64,000 nucleotides of DNA from Leeuwenhoekiella sp. (GTDB taxonomy: Bacteria > Bacteroidota > Bacteroidia > Flavobacteriales > Flavobacteriaceae). Every line of letters begins with the position of its first letter. Positions within the stretch are counted from its first letter, which is position 1. The stretch spans positions 124,001-188,000 of the forward strand of contig PAPI01000024.1 of assembly GCA_002708845.1 (NCBI GenBank). The letters are read 5' to 3'. Position numbers and translations under genes: made by a program. The notes beneath the pieces were generated by a model. That model was given only the letters and a program-made list of their open reading frames with translations, was not told where the DNA came from and searched no databases. Of the stretch, positions 52,726 through 62,795 are shown one piece after another.

Positions 52726-53094
52726 TAATTTCTAATAATGGCGAGATAGGGATCACCGTATTTATAATAGGTTGTTAGTACAAGATAAGCATCAAAATAT
52801 TAGTGCTAAACACTCATTTTATCCAAATGACCAGACTTTTTAAGCCAATTGTGATAATCTTGAATGTATGTATTTTACAAGCATAATAGTTGGCAAATAT
52901 CTGACACCTAAATTTTTCTAGTATTATAATAATGTTAATACTAACCGCATTTATAAAGAATACTTAGATAACCCGAAGTACTTCTCGTTTTATCAATTCG
53001 GGGTGATTAAAGAACTGTATTTTAAAATATTAAAATGCAAGTTTTAACGAAACCCTAATACTCAATGCTTGATTTCATTGGTATATTTCTAACT
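52726..53094. other. Intergenic region, no gene found
   Basis: These 369 AT-rich bp lie between divergent glgA and the MscS-type gene. The only structure seen is an 8-bp inverted repeat TAGTATTA (52919-52926) and TAATACTA (52936-52943). It is expected to contain both promoters. No ORF or RNA gene was recognised. Confidence 0.5.
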
Positions 53095-54942
53095 ATGAAA
53101 ATCAACCAACCTATCCTTTTCCTAATTCTCCTTTTTTACACCAGCTTAAACGCTCAAAAAATTGATGACACAACCAGTCAGCAATCTGGCAAAATGTTAC
53201 CTGAAAGTAAAGCTACTGTTCCTGAAAAGGGTAATTATGGAGTTAATGCTTTAAAGGAATATAATGATGCGTATTATGTGGTAAATCGCCTAAATAACAC
53301 GATAGGTCTTCCTCCTAATGAATTTAATTTTCAATCTCCGCAATCTACCTTAGAGCATTTTATCGTTAATGCCCGAAATAATAATTTTAAAGATGCTTCC
53401 TATGCGCTTAACTTAAACTTATTGCCAGATAATCTTACTCCTGAACAGGCAGCTACCTTAGCAGAAAAATTATATTTCGTTCTAAATCAGCGTGTTAGTA
53501 TAGATTGGGGAAGCCTTTCTGACCGGCCCGATGGGCAAATAGATATAAGCACAACAACCAATAAAGCTATAGCCGGAAAGCCCCTGAGAAGTGTGGTTTT
53601 TGGGGAAATAAGTCTTGACGGTATTGATGTTGTTCTACGCCTGCAACGCATAAAATATAAAGATTACGGGGCATTTTGGCTGATATCGGCAAATACTGTG
53701 GAAAACATTGATGCACTTTATGAGGCTTATGGCCCCCGAGAACTTGATCGCATGATGCCAGACTGGGCCCGAATTAAATTTATGAGTATGCCAGTTTGGA
53801 AATTTGCAGGTACCCTATTGCTCATTCTTCTGGCCTATTTATTAGGAAGATTCAGTCTTTTTGTATTGCGCAAACTTTTTAGAAAATCAAAACAAGTTTG
53901 GGTTAATACCATTGCAAAACGTCTCGCTACACCGGCCGCCTGGGCTATTGGAGTGCTTTTCTTTTACATTACACTCAATAAACTCATCTCATTTGGAGGA
54001 TCTTTTGCCAGTACCTTATATGCTATTCTACTAATTGCGGTTATAGGAACCATCACGTGGTTTATCATGCGGTTCATTGATTCGTTTATGGTGTATTTCG
54101 CTGAAACCCGAATTGGCGATGCAGATCCTGAAGAAAACAGTGAGGCTCGAATGATGATGACTTATATTTCAGTTGCCCGTCGTGTAATTACATTTATCGT
54201 AATTATTGTAGGTATTGCAGTCATACTTTCGCAATTTAGAAGCCTTGAAAAACTTGGTATTTCCCTGATTGCTTCAGCAGGATTAGCAACTGTAATTCTT
54301 GGTGTTGCAGCGCAGAGCACATTAGGAAATATAATCGCTGGTATTCAAATTGCCATTACCCGTCCCGCGCGTATAGGAGATACAGTTATCATTAATGACG
54401 ACTGGGGCTATGTAGAGGATATTCGGTTTACCTATATGGTAGTTCGCACCTGGGATCAAAGAAGACTTATTGTTCCTCTTAAAACCATTATTTCACACAC
54501 TTTTGAAAACTGGTCGATGACCAGTGCTCATCAAATACGGCCTATAATTCTACACGCAGACTATCAAATTGACGTCTCAAAAATCCGGTCGAAATTCGAA
54601 GAAATACTTAAGAACAATGAAAATTGGGATGAAGAATATCCGCCAAAAGTACAAGTAGTTGACACTACTGAAAAAGGTATAAAAATACGTGCCTTATGTA
54701 GCGCTAAAGACGCTTCAACAACCTGGGATTTACATTGCGAATTGCGTGAAGAACTCGTCTCTTATATCTGTGAACTTGAGAGCGGAAAACACCTTTCTAA
54801 AATGCGTCTTCAGTTTGAAAATGAACCTGAAATTGACGATTCGGAGAACAGTAGAAAGAAGAAGAAATCGAAAAAGAAAAAGTCTAAACAAGACACTCAA
54901 GAAGAAAAAACGGATTCCAAAGAAAAAGGAGCTAATGACTAA
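53095..54942 (+). CDS. MscS-type small-conductance mechanosensitive channel
   Basis: The protein is 615 aa from the ATG at 53095, which gives a signal peptide (MKINQPILFLILLFYTSLNAQ); an upstream Met adds ten residues. A periplasmic N-terminal domain runs to about 235. Four TM helices follow, then the MscS beta domain (GLATVILGVAAQSTLGNIIAGIQIAITRPARIGDTVIIND and GYVEDIRFTYMVVRTWDQRRLIVPLKTI) and a very lysine-rich tail (RKKKKSKKKKSKQ). It releases ions under tension. It ends 1 bp before convergent YebC. Confidence 0.9.
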   Translation: MKINQPILFLILLFYTSLNAQKIDDTTSQQSGKMLPESKATVPEKGNYGVNALKEYNDAYYVVNRLNNTIGLPPNEFNFQSPQSTLEHFIVNARNNNFKDASYALNLNLLPDNLTPEQAATLAEKLYFVLNQRVSIDWGSLSDRPDGQIDISTTTNKAIAGKPLRSVVFGEISLDGIDVVLRLQRIKYKDYGAFWLISANTVENIDALYEAYGPRELDRMMPDWARIKFMSMPVWKFAGTLLLILLAYLLGRFSLFVLRKLFRKSKQVWVNTIAKRLATPAAWAIGVLFFYITLNKLISFGGSFASTLYAILLIAVIGTITWFIMRFIDSFMVYFAETRIGDADPEENSEARMMMTYISVARRVITFIVIIVGIAVILSQFRSLEKLGISLIASAGLATVILGVAAQSTLGNIIAGIQIAITRPARIGDTVIINDDWGYVEDIRFTYMVVRTWDQRRLIVPLKTIISHTFENWSMTSAHQIRPIILHADYQIDVSKIRSKFEEILKNNENWDEEYPPKVQVVDTTEKGIKIRALCSAKDASTTWDLHCELREELVSYICELESGKHLSKMRLQFENEPEIDDSENSRKKKKSKKKKSKQDTQEEKTDSKEKGAND

Positions 54943-54943
54943 T

Positions 54944-55708
54944 CTATTCTTCCTCATCCAGAGCAAGCTCCAATTCTTCAGTGAATTCTAAAGTATGGAA
55001 GACGTTTTGAACGTCATCATCATCTTCAAATTTTTCAATCAGATTTAGTATTTGACGGGACTCTTTAAGCGGAAGTTCAACGGTATTTAGCGGAATACGC
55101 TGTAACTCGGCATTTTTTGTTTCAATATTCAATTCTTCAAGATGTTGAGCCATTTTTCCGAAATCAGTGAACTCGGTATAAATCACAAAAACCTCTTCGT
55201 GATTTTCAAAAGATTCGGCTCCGCCTTCAATAAGTTCGAGCTGAAGCATTTCAAAATCCCGCTCAATTTGCGTTTTATCCAAGGTAAAAACTCCTTTTCG
55301 GTCAAACAGAAACTCAAGCGATCCATTAGTACCCAAACTTCCACCATTTTTACTAAAAATTGAACGTACTGAAGATATCGTACGATTTGCATTATCTGTG
55401 GTGCATTCTATAAAAAAAGCAATGCCGTGCGGACCATAACCTTCAAAAGTCATTTGCTCATAACTATCTGCATCTGCTCCACTCGCCTTTTTTATCGCAC
55501 GCTCGATGGTGTCTTTGGGCATATTAACCCCTTTTGCATTTTGAATGGCATTGCGCAAAGCCGGGTTAGAATCCGGATCCGCGTTCTGATTATTTTCTTT
55601 AATGGCAACCGTAATCTCCTTGATTGCCCGGGTAAACTGTTTTGCGCGCTTTTTATCCTGTGCACCTTTTCGGTGCTTGATGTTTGCCCATTTACTGTGA
55701 CCAGCCAT
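54944..55708 (-). CDS. YebC/PmpR family regulator
   Basis: This 254-aa protein begins MAGHSKWANIKHRKGAQDKKR, the hallmark of YebC. GANMPKDTIERAI-like (VNMPKDTIERAIKKASG) and FEGYGPHGIAFFIEC motifs follow, with an acidic C-terminus. Family members regulate transcription or aid ribosomes stalled on polyproline. It is convergent with the MscS gene. Confidence 0.94.
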   Translation of the reverse strand: MAGHSKWANIKHRKGAQDKKRAKQFTRAIKEITVAIKENNQNADPDSNPALRNAIQNAKGVNMPKDTIERAIKKASGADADSYEQMTFEGYGPHGIAFFIECTTDNANRTISSVRSIFSKNGGSLGTNGSLEFLFDRKGVFTLDKTQIERDFEMLQLELIEGGAESFENHEEVFVIYTEFTDFGKMAQHLEELNIETKNAELQRIPLNTVELPLKESRQILNLIEKFEDDDDVQNVFHTLEFTEELELALDEEE

Positions 55709-55837
55709 AAAAATTAAATTTGATTTTAGATTAATATAAAATATTGAAGCTTTTTTGCCAGTACTTTAACCCTTTTTTAAAATTTAAGCCGGAATTTTCG
55801 CATCATAAATGCTAATATTCACCTTATTTTTACGTCT

Positions 55838-56473
55838 ATGGAAGAATTGTTACAACTGCATTACGGGCATCTTTTTGAGCCGGAATTATTGAATGAAATC
55901 TTAGAAGCCGGAAGCTTACGAGAAGTTAATGAAGGAGATAAACTGATGGAAATAGGTCAGTATATTACAGCTATGCCGCTGCTTATTTCCGGGGCGATCA
56001 AAATCTTAAGGGAAGATCCTGATGGTGATGAACTCCTACTCTACTTCCTTGAAAAGGGAGATACCTGCGCTCTTACCCTATCGTTCAATCGCGGGCAGCG
56101 CAAAAGTGAGATTCGCGCAATTGCAGAACTCGATACGGTGTTGATTATGGTTCCCATTCAAAAAATGGAAGAATGGAGTTCTAAATACAAAACCTGGCGC
56201 AATTTTATATTTGACAGCTATCAAAACCGCCTGCAGGAAATGCTTGACACGCTTGACAGCATCGCCTTTATGCGAATGGATGAGCGCCTGTTGCGGTATC
56301 TGCGCGATAAGCAAAAACTTACGCAGAGCGATGAACTAAATAGTACGCATCAGGATATCGCCTATGAGCTGCATACGTCACGAGTGGTGATTTCCAGGTT
56401 GCTTAAAAAGCTGGAGTTGGAAGGCCGTATCAACATACAACGCAATAAAATACAGCTGCTTGATCTGGATTAA
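55838..56473 (+). CDS. Crp/Fnr family transcriptional regulator
   Basis: This 211-aa protein has an N-terminal cyclic-nucleotide-binding-like domain (LREVNEGDKLMEIGQYITAMPLLISGAIKILREDPDGDEL) and a C-terminal HTH (THQDIAYELHTSRVVISRLLKKLELEG). It lacks the Fnr Fe-S cysteines, so it is not an oxygen sensor of that type. Its ligand is unknown. The 3' end overlaps convergent pabB by 4 bp. Confidence 0.88.
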   Translation: MEELLQLHYGHLFEPELLNEILEAGSLREVNEGDKLMEIGQYITAMPLLISGAIKILREDPDGDELLLYFLEKGDTCALTLSFNRGQRKSEIRAIAELDTVLIMVPIQKMEEWSSKYKTWRNFIFDSYQNRLQEMLDTLDSIAFMRMDERLLRYLRDKQKLTQSDELNSTHQDIAYELHTSRVVISRLLKKLELEGRINIQRNKIQLLDLD

Positions 56474-57762
56474 GATTCGAGTGTTTTTCGCATCGCTTTG
56501 GCCTTGACCAGACACTCTTCGTATTCGTTTTCAGGAATAGCCTGCGCGGTAATTGCACTGCCTACTGTAAAAGACAGGTATTTTTGTTGAGCATTGTAGA
56601 GAATACTACGTATGACCACGTTGAAATCAAAATTTCCTTCAGGTGTAAAATAACCAATTGAGCCGCTGTACAAACCGCGCTTTCGGTTTTCCAGCGATTC
56701 TATAATTTGCATAGCCGAAATTTTAGGTGCCCCGGTCATACTACCCATAGGGAACGTATGTTTCAAACATAAAATGGGATCTGTAGCAGCTGGAATCTCA
56801 GCGCTTATTGTGGTGATCATTTGATGCACCTGCTCATAAGTATAAATCCTGCACAGTTCTTCAACACGAACACTGCCTTTGCTGGCCACCCGGGACAGGT
56901 CATTGCGTACCAAATCGGTAATCATAATGTTCTCTGAACGTTCTTTAGGATCATGTGCTAGAGCTTGTTTAAGCCTCTTGTCTTCATCAGGAGTTTGCCC
57001 ACGTCTGGAGGTCCCTTTAATTGGCTGACTGATGAGCTTAGTATCCTCTTTTTGTAAATAACGCTCCGGTGAAGAACACAAGGCATACTGTTCTCCCAAT
57101 CTAAAATAGGCCGCAAAGGGTGCTCGGGACATCGCATTTAACTTTAGGAAGCTCTTGATGGGATTGATGTTTGCTTCGGCATAAAACTCCTGACAAAAAT
57201 TAGCTTCGTAAATGGTACCACGCTTAATCTCATCAAGCATCTGAGATACCTGAGCACAATAGGCATCTTTATTGAAGCGCACCTTGATTTTAGGCGTCTC
57301 CAGATCCTCGGTACGAAAATGGCCGTAATCTCCGTCAAAAATTACTTGATAATCTGCCTCAAGCTCATTTGACACTTCAGGTAAATAAAGAAATTGAAGG
57401 CCTTTCGAAGTTAACTTCAAGAGTTTTAGAGGCTGAAAGAAATAGAGATCGGGAAAATGAAGTTCGTCCGGATTATCAGATTGAAGCCTTTCGACTTCAT
57501 TCTTTAAATCATACGTCAAAAAACCCAAAATCCAATCGGAAGTTTGCCTGCGGTAATCTGAAAGTTTTTGAAAAGCATTCCCAGCATTACAGGTTAAATC
57601 GCTTTTTACTCCTACTCCCAGCAATAGTTCAAATTTGCCGTAGCGATCTTCGTGCGCGTTTGAAGTAAATAAACAGCTAACCGGATTATGAGATGCCCAC
57701 AGAAGCAGACGCTCCAGGAGATCATCGCTATCGGGAACCGGAAAAGTTTTAACCGTACGCAT
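56470..57762 (-). CDS. pabB: Aminodeoxychorismate/anthranilate synthase component I (PabB-type)
   Basis: The protein is 430 aa from the ATG at 57762; a longer reading to 57792 is possible. The chorismate-binding domain has GTIYEANFCQEFYAE, SPERYLQ, IKGTSRRGQTPDEDK, ENIMITDLVRNDLSRV and FPMGSMTGAPKISAMQIIESLE. The Tyr-Glu-x-Asn motif favours PabB over TrpE. It makes 4-amino-4-deoxychorismate for folate with a separate glutaminase subunit, which is not nearby. Confidence 0.88.
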   Translation of the reverse strand: MRTVKTFPVPDSDDLLERLLLWASHNPVSCLFTSNAHEDRYGKFELLLGVGVKSDLTCNAGNAFQKLSDYRRQTSDWILGFLTYDLKNEVERLQSDNPDELHFPDLYFFQPLKLLKLTSKGLQFLYLPEVSNELEADYQVIFDGDYGHFRTEDLETPKIKVRFNKDAYCAQVSQMLDEIKRGTIYEANFCQEFYAEANINPIKSFLKLNAMSRAPFAAYFRLGEQYALCSSPERYLQKEDTKLISQPIKGTSRRGQTPDEDKRLKQALAHDPKERSENIMITDLVRNDLSRVASKGSVRVEELCRIYTYEQVHQMITTISAEIPAATDPILCLKHTFPMGSMTGAPKISAMQIIESLENRKRGLYSGSIGYFTPEGNFDFNVVIRSILYNAQQKYLSFTVGSAITAQAIPENEYEECLVKAKAMRKTLES

Positions 57763-57840
57763 ATGGATGCGAAAATACAGCATCAAATCCAATAAAAATA
57801 CCAGATATCAGGAGCAATTTGAGGATGACACTATGGCATG

Positions 57841-57866
57841 AAAAAAGGCTGCCTTAGCAGACAGCC
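57841..57866 (-). terminator. Terminator downstream of the CsbD gene
   Basis: On the minus strand GGCTGTCT pairs with AGGCAGCC (one mismatch) and is followed by six T. It lies 29 bp past the CsbD stop. Confidence 0.75.
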
Positions 57867-57895
57867 CAATCACCAATTATAATTAGAGGACTAAC

Positions 57896-58081
57896 TTATT
57901 GTTTGTCAATCCAGTCTTTAATTTCTTCTTTGGTTTTTCCGGTTTTTTCCTGAAGCTTTCCAAGCATCTGGTCAAATTTACCTTCAGCGTGCGTTGTATC
58001 GTCATCAGTGACGTCACCGTATTCCTCTTTAAATTTTCCTTTTACCTGTTTCCATTTTCCTTCTAATTGATCATTATTCAT
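57896..58081 (-). CDS. CsbD family stress protein
   Basis: This 61-aa hydrophilic protein has the CsbD pattern NNDQLEGKWKQVKGKFKEEYGDVTDD and LQEKTGKTKEEIKDWI. CsbD-like proteins are general-stress proteins without a defined biochemical role. It is monocistronic with its own terminator. Confidence 0.93.
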   Translation of the reverse strand: MNNDQLEGKWKQVKGKFKEEYGDVTDDDTTHAEGKFDQMLGKLQEKTGKTKEEIKDWIDKQ

Positions 58082-58197
58082 AGCTTTCTATTTATTGATT
58101 AGTACTGACATAAAATTACCCAGAATAATGAGCTATTTGCGTCAACAAAAAGCTAATCTTTGCCAGACAAGCGTTAATTTTACTTAAAACACTAATT

Positions 58198-58743
58198 ATG
58201 CGATCGTCATTAACTCTCTTTAGCTTGATACTGGTAGGTCTTTTAAGCTGTAAAAATACCTCTCCAAAAACCGCAAACGCGGATACTCCAGTAACAGATG
58301 CCACCTACTATCTTATACGTCACGCAGATAAAGAGCGCGGACCAAACGCCGGTACCGATCCCGATCTAACACCCGAAGGAATGGCTCGTGCAGAGTTTTG
58401 GGCGCAAACGCTTAGTGATGTTGACTTTGATGCGGTATACAGCACCGATTATCTGCGCACACGCAAAACAGCTAAACCTTTAGCTGAGGCTAATAATCTT
58501 CCTATAAGCATATATGATGCGCAAAGTCTCTACGATGCCCAATTTCAACAGGAAACTGCAGGAAAAACGGTATTGGTTGTAGGTCACAGCAATACGACGC
58601 CGGCTTTTGTAAATAGTATCTTAGGTGAAGAAAAATATACGGAGATAAATGACAGTATATTTGGAAATCTCTATATCGTAAAAATTAATAATGGGCAGGC
58701 GCAAGCCGAATTACAGGAATACAACGACTGGTCTTTTGACTAG
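58198..58743 (+). CDS. Histidine phosphatase family lipoprotein
   Basis: This 181-aa protein has a lipoprotein signal (LVGLLSCKN) followed by a histidine-phosphatase domain with the RHG-type motif YLIRHADKERG, LTPEGMARAEFWAQTL, VYSTDYLRTRKTAKPLAE and VVGHSNTTPAFV. The catalytic His is in LIRHA. It resembles SixA/PGAM-like phosphatases but is outside the cytoplasm. The substrate is unknown. It converges with a 4-bp overlap on the next gene. Confidence 0.9.
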   Translation: MRSSLTLFSLILVGLLSCKNTSPKTANADTPVTDATYYLIRHADKERGPNAGTDPDLTPEGMARAEFWAQTLSDVDFDAVYSTDYLRTRKTAKPLAEANNLPISIYDAQSLYDAQFQQETAGKTVLVVGHSNTTPAFVNSILGEEKYTEINDSIFGNLYIVKINNGQAQAELQEYNDWSFD

Positions 58744-59480
58744 TTTACCTGCACATCTTCAAGTATAATACGTGAAAGCTCGTGAAGCTTTTTGGCCTGA
58801 AACAGACTATCTAAATCTTCTAAAGGTGGAAATGTGGTTTCCGGCTCATAGTTGATATAATCTGCAAAGCGTACACCATTTACAACCCGTGGATTTATAG
58901 CTTCCCTAAAGCGGGTTCCACCTTCATTAACGTGGTAATTGTACGCGAGGTAATCAACTTCAAAATTTTCAGTATTTATCCAGTACATATACTCGTCTTC
59001 AAAATCTTCTCCGCCTCCTTCTTCAGCAAAGCTAACGTGTATCTCGTAATAGGTTTTTCCATCAATAGTATCTACCCCAATTTTTTTAGCCAGAACTGCT
59101 TCGGCATCCAAACCGTAGGGTAAAACCGAAAAATAGTGCACCGAATTTACACTTCCCGAAAGACCGGCCACCAGGCTATCAGCCAACTTTACCGGCTTCT
59201 CATTAATGAGGCGCTTAAAGTCTGAATTGGTGAGCTGATCTAGCGTGTCTTTGCAGGCGGCGTCTGAACAACGCTCCAGTTCGTAAAGACCATTATCCCG
59301 TTTAGCGCGATAAAATTTATCTCTAAATTGAAAAGAAACCGTGGCCGTATCTAAAATAGAACCACCTGCTTTTTCAATAGCTTTATCAATAATTACTGCT
59401 GCCGACAAATCTTTAACAGGCTTTTGCTCTTTACAGGCGTAGATACTGATTATCAAAAGAATGAGAGAAAGATGTTTCAT
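58740..59480 (-). CDS. DUF6503-like lipoprotein
   Basis: The protein is 246 aa from the ATG at 59480; a TTG codon directly upstream is less likely. It has a lipoprotein signal (LLIISIYACKEQ), then AVIIDKAIEKAGGSILDTATVSFQFRDKFYRAKRDNGLYELERC and a beta-rich body with the phrase ENFEVDYLAYNYHVNEGGTRFREAINPRVVNG. It resembles DUF6503 proteins of Flavobacteriia by memory. The function is unknown, probably periplasmic. Confidence 0.75.
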   Translation of the reverse strand: MKHLSLILLIISIYACKEQKPVKDLSAAVIIDKAIEKAGGSILDTATVSFQFRDKFYRAKRDNGLYELERCSDAACKDTLDQLTNSDFKRLINEKPVKLADSLVAGLSGSVNSVHYFSVLPYGLDAEAVLAKKIGVDTIDGKTYYEIHVSFAEEGGGEDFEDEYMYWINTENFEVDYLAYNYHVNEGGTRFREAINPRVVNGVRFADYINYEPETTFPPLEDLDSLFQAKKLHELSRIILEDVQVN

Positions 59481-59777
59481 CAATTTAGAATATTATTAAG
59501 CTCAAATAATCCGTTTTGTAATTATTTTGATGGTAGTTAATTAGTTAATGCCCATTTAGGGCTTTCATAAACAGACGTTAAACCGGCAACTTAAGTGCTG
59601 CAGAGGAATTAGATTTAGGGCTAATTAGAACGAAAAATTGAACACAGCAAAAGTAAAGGATTTTAAAGCAACAGCCTCATACCTTGTTAAAATCGTATTT
59701 TTGTGTGTATTTTAGGCAGCATCAGGGTTTATCTATAAGAAGAAAAAGGTTTAAAGCCTGTTTATCAATTTAACGAA
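59481..59777. other. Intergenic region, no gene found
   Basis: These 297 bp lie between divergent genes. A TATTTTTG (TAnnTTTG) element at 59696-59703 may be part of the smpB promoter. I looked for tmRNA because smpB follows, but saw no tRNA-like ends or tag reading frame. Confidence 0.45.
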
Positions 59778-60242
59778 ATGAAGCAAACCAATACCATAAA
59801 TATTAAAAACAAAAAGGCCCGCTTTGAATATGAGATTCTCGACAAATACACCGCGGGAATTAAACTGGCAGGAACCGAAATAAAATCGATACGGGAAGGT
59901 AAGGCCTCAATCGCTGAAAGTTTTTGTGAGTTTGAAGGTGATGAACTTTTTGTGATCAATATGACCATTCAGGAGTATTCACACGCAACCTATTTTAATC
60001 ATAATCCCAAGCAAAGCCGGAAGCTTTTACTCAACCGGCGCGAGTTAAATAAATTATTAAAGGAAGTTCGTACTAGCGGTCTTACCATTGTTCCACTCAG
60101 GCTTTTTATTAATGACCGCGGACTTGCAAAAATGCAGATTGCATTGGCAAAAGGTAAAAAGCTCTATGACAAGCGCGAGGCCATTAAAGAACGGGATAGT
60201 AAGAAAAGACTGGGGCAAATTAAAAAGGCATTTAACAATTAA
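59778..60242 (+). CDS. smpB: SsrA-binding protein SmpB
   Basis: This 154-aa protein has IKNKKARFEYEILDKYTAGIKLAGTEIKSIREGKASI, HNPKQSRKLLLNRRELNKL and the C-terminal tail KKLYDKREAIKERDSKKRLGQIKKA, all typical of SmpB. It delivers tmRNA to stalled ribosomes. The matching tmRNA gene is not in the window. Confidence 0.96.
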   Translation: MKQTNTINIKNKKARFEYEILDKYTAGIKLAGTEIKSIREGKASIAESFCEFEGDELFVINMTIQEYSHATYFNHNPKQSRKLLLNRRELNKLLKEVRTSGLTIVPLRLFINDRGLAKMQIALAKGKKLYDKREAIKERDSKKRLGQIKKAFNN

Positions 60243-60324
60243 CTGCAACCTATACCTGAGGCAGACGTCTTTAAACAGAGATTCAACTTAATTACACCTT
60301 CCTATGGGTGCCTAACAGGTATTT

Positions 60325-62793
60325 ATGATTCAAAAACTACTTTTTTTCGGGCTGTTTATTTTCAGTTTGACACTTCAGGCTCAGGTGACTGGTCTGGTCA
60401 CTGATGCAGACAATATTGCGCTGCCTTACGTCAATGTATACGTTAAAGATGCAACTCTGGGGACCACTACTAATGCTTCCGGGAAGTACCAACTGGCGCT
60501 TGATAAACCGGGAACTTATACGCTGGTTTTTCAGTTTTTAGGCTTTACCAAACAGGAAATTAAAATTGCTCCGCAAGAATTTCCTTATGTGCTTGATGTG
60601 ACCTTAAGCCCTGAGACCACCTCGCTTGATGAAGTTGTGGTCGACGCTCAATCAAACCCTGCAGATCGCATTATACAAGCTGTAATAGCCAAAAAACCTC
60701 AAATTCTTGAAAAGAAACAAGCTTACACGGCAGATTTTTATTCCCGTGGAATCTGGCGGGTTGAAAATGCTCCTGAAAAATTCTTCGGGCAGGATATAGG
60801 CGATTTAGGCGGCGGTCTTGATTCTACCCGAAGCGGAATCGTTTACCTGAGTGAAACCTTATCTAAAATAGCCGTTAATAAACCCGATGATTTTAAAGAA
60901 ACTATCAGTGCGAGTAAAGTGAGTGGAGACGATAATGGCTTCAGTTTTAACAGTGCTCAGGAAGCTGAATTTTCATTTTACGACAACACCCTTGAAGTCA
61001 ATACCGAACTGGTATCACCTCTGGCCGATAACGCATTTAACTACTATACCTATAAGCTGGAGGGAGCCTTTCGCGAAAGCGGAAAACTCATCAATAAAAT
61101 TACAGTCAGCCCAAAACGTGAAAACGACCGTATTTTTAGTGGTACGCTTTACATTGTAGAAGACGATTGGCAGCTCTATGGCGTTGATCTTACTACAAAC
61201 GGAGCTGCAATACAGGTTCCGTTTATTGAATCTCTGGGTTTTAAACACAGTTTTAAATACGACCAGGAACTGGATTTATGGATCAAGATTTCTCAAAATA
61301 TTGATTTCAGCTTTAAAATGTTGGGCTTTGGCGGTAATGGAAGATTTACTGCAGTATACAGCAATTATAATTTTAACCCGGAATTTCAACGCGGTACATT
61401 TACCCGCGAAGTCCTGAGCTTTAAACCGGAAGCCAATAAGAAAGACTCCATTTTCTGGCAACTGGCGCGACGGGTCCCGCTTACCCTGGAAGAACGCAAC
61501 GACTACACTTTTAAAGACAGTTTGCAGGAAAAACGCAATTCAAAACCTTATAAAGATTCCGTAGACCGGGTAAGAAACCGTTTCAGCCTTGCCGATCCTA
61601 TTTTGGGCTACAGTTATCAAAATTCATTTAAGAGATGGCGGCTGAGCTATGATGGCCCCATTACTACGATCAATTTTAATACGGTTCAGGGTTTTAACGC
61701 CTTTGCCGGCTTGTCTTACAACTCCTGGACCGAAGATTACCAGCAGGCTTTTAACGTATCGGCACAGGCTAATTATGGTTTAGACGATGAGCGTTTGCGC
61801 CTTACCGGTCGTATTGCGAAGCGTTTTAACCGCATAAGCAAAAGGGTTTTACAACTTACCGGAGGTATCAAAACGCAACAATTTAATGCCGAGGAGCCCA
61901 TCTCAAGACTGGGTAACTCCTTCTCTACCCTGATCTGGAACCGCAATCACATTAAACTTTATGATCTGGAGTTTGTGCGTCTGGGCTACAGCGAAGAACT
62001 AATTAATGGCTTGCAGTTTAGTGCTCAATTAGGCTTTGAGCAACGCAGTCCCCTTTTTAATACTACAGATCAAACCTTTTTTAAATGGGATTTTGACTAT
62101 ACCTCAAACAATCCCCTCGCACCTCAGGATTTTAATACCGCTGCCTTTAATAAGCACAGCCTGGCCAAGTTGAATCTGCAGGCCGTGATTCATTTTGACC
62201 AAAAATATATGAGTTACCCAGATGGTAAGTTTAATCTGGAGGAGTCTAAATATCCTACTTTGACGGTAGGTGCAGAGCACGCATTTGCTACAAGCGATAA
62301 GCAATACAATTTCACAGAAATTAAGGCTGAACTGCGCCAGGAACTCAGTCTTGGTAATAAAGGAAATTTGGGTTATGCTGTTAGTAGTGGCACCTTTTTT
62401 AATGCCGAAGGAATCAGTTTTGTAGATTATCAGCATTTTAACGGCAACCGCACCTATCTCAATTTTAGAGACACGCGTCTTACTGGCTTCAATAATATGC
62501 CCTATTACGATTTCAGTACCCGTAATACATTTTTTGAAGCCCACATAGAACATAATTTTAAAGGTTTCATTTTAGGGAAAATTCCCGGGATTCGGGCGCT
62601 AAATCTTAATTTGATTGGCGGTGCGCACACGCTTTCCACTTTAGAAAACAAGCCTTACACCGAATTAAATCTAGGTATAGATAACTTAGGCTTTGGAAAA
62701 TTCAAATTTTTCAGACTTGATTATGTGCATTCCTTTTTTGGAGACGGAAGTGAACAAGCGGTGGTTTTAGGCTTTAAACTTTCAACCAATTGA
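60325..62793 (+). CDS. DUF5686 outer-membrane protein with carboxypeptidase-like regulatory domain
   Basis: This 822-aa protein has a signal peptide (LLFFGLFIFSLTLQAQ), a CarboxypepD_reg-like beta-sandwich (VTGLVTDADNIALPYVNVYVKDATLGTTTNASGKY, about 20-100) and the DUF5686 region. A beta-rich C-terminal half follows that looks like an outer-membrane barrel, ending FFGDGSEQAVVLGFKLSTN. Members are widespread in Bacteroidota and of unknown role. The next gene starts 2 bp after its stop. Confidence 0.88.
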   Translation: MIQKLLFFGLFIFSLTLQAQVTGLVTDADNIALPYVNVYVKDATLGTTTNASGKYQLALDKPGTYTLVFQFLGFTKQEIKIAPQEFPYVLDVTLSPETTSLDEVVVDAQSNPADRIIQAVIAKKPQILEKKQAYTADFYSRGIWRVENAPEKFFGQDIGDLGGGLDSTRSGIVYLSETLSKIAVNKPDDFKETISASKVSGDDNGFSFNSAQEAEFSFYDNTLEVNTELVSPLADNAFNYYTYKLEGAFRESGKLINKITVSPKRENDRIFSGTLYIVEDDWQLYGVDLTTNGAAIQVPFIESLGFKHSFKYDQELDLWIKISQNIDFSFKMLGFGGNGRFTAVYSNYNFNPEFQRGTFTREVLSFKPEANKKDSIFWQLARRVPLTLEERNDYTFKDSLQEKRNSKPYKDSVDRVRNRFSLADPILGYSYQNSFKRWRLSYDGPITTINFNTVQGFNAFAGLSYNSWTEDYQQAFNVSAQANYGLDDERLRLTGRIAKRFNRISKRVLQLTGGIKTQQFNAEEPISRLGNSFSTLIWNRNHIKLYDLEFVRLGYSEELINGLQFSAQLGFEQRSPLFNTTDQTFFKWDFDYTSNNPLAPQDFNTAAFNKHSLAKLNLQAVIHFDQKYMSYPDGKFNLEESKYPTLTVGAEHAFATSDKQYNFTEIKAELRQELSLGNKGNLGYAVSSGTFFNAEGISFVDYQHFNGNRTYLNFRDTRLTGFNNMPYYDFSTRNTFFEAHIEHNFKGFILGKIPGIRALNLNLIGGAHTLSTLENKPYTELNLGIDNLGFGKFKFFRLDYVHSFFGDGSEQAVVLGFKLSTN

Positions 62794-62795
62794 TT

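Noticed and set aside
59481-59777. Possible tmRNA gene next to smpB
   Set aside because: No tRNA-like acceptor ends or tag reading frame visible, and the region is shorter than a tmRNA.
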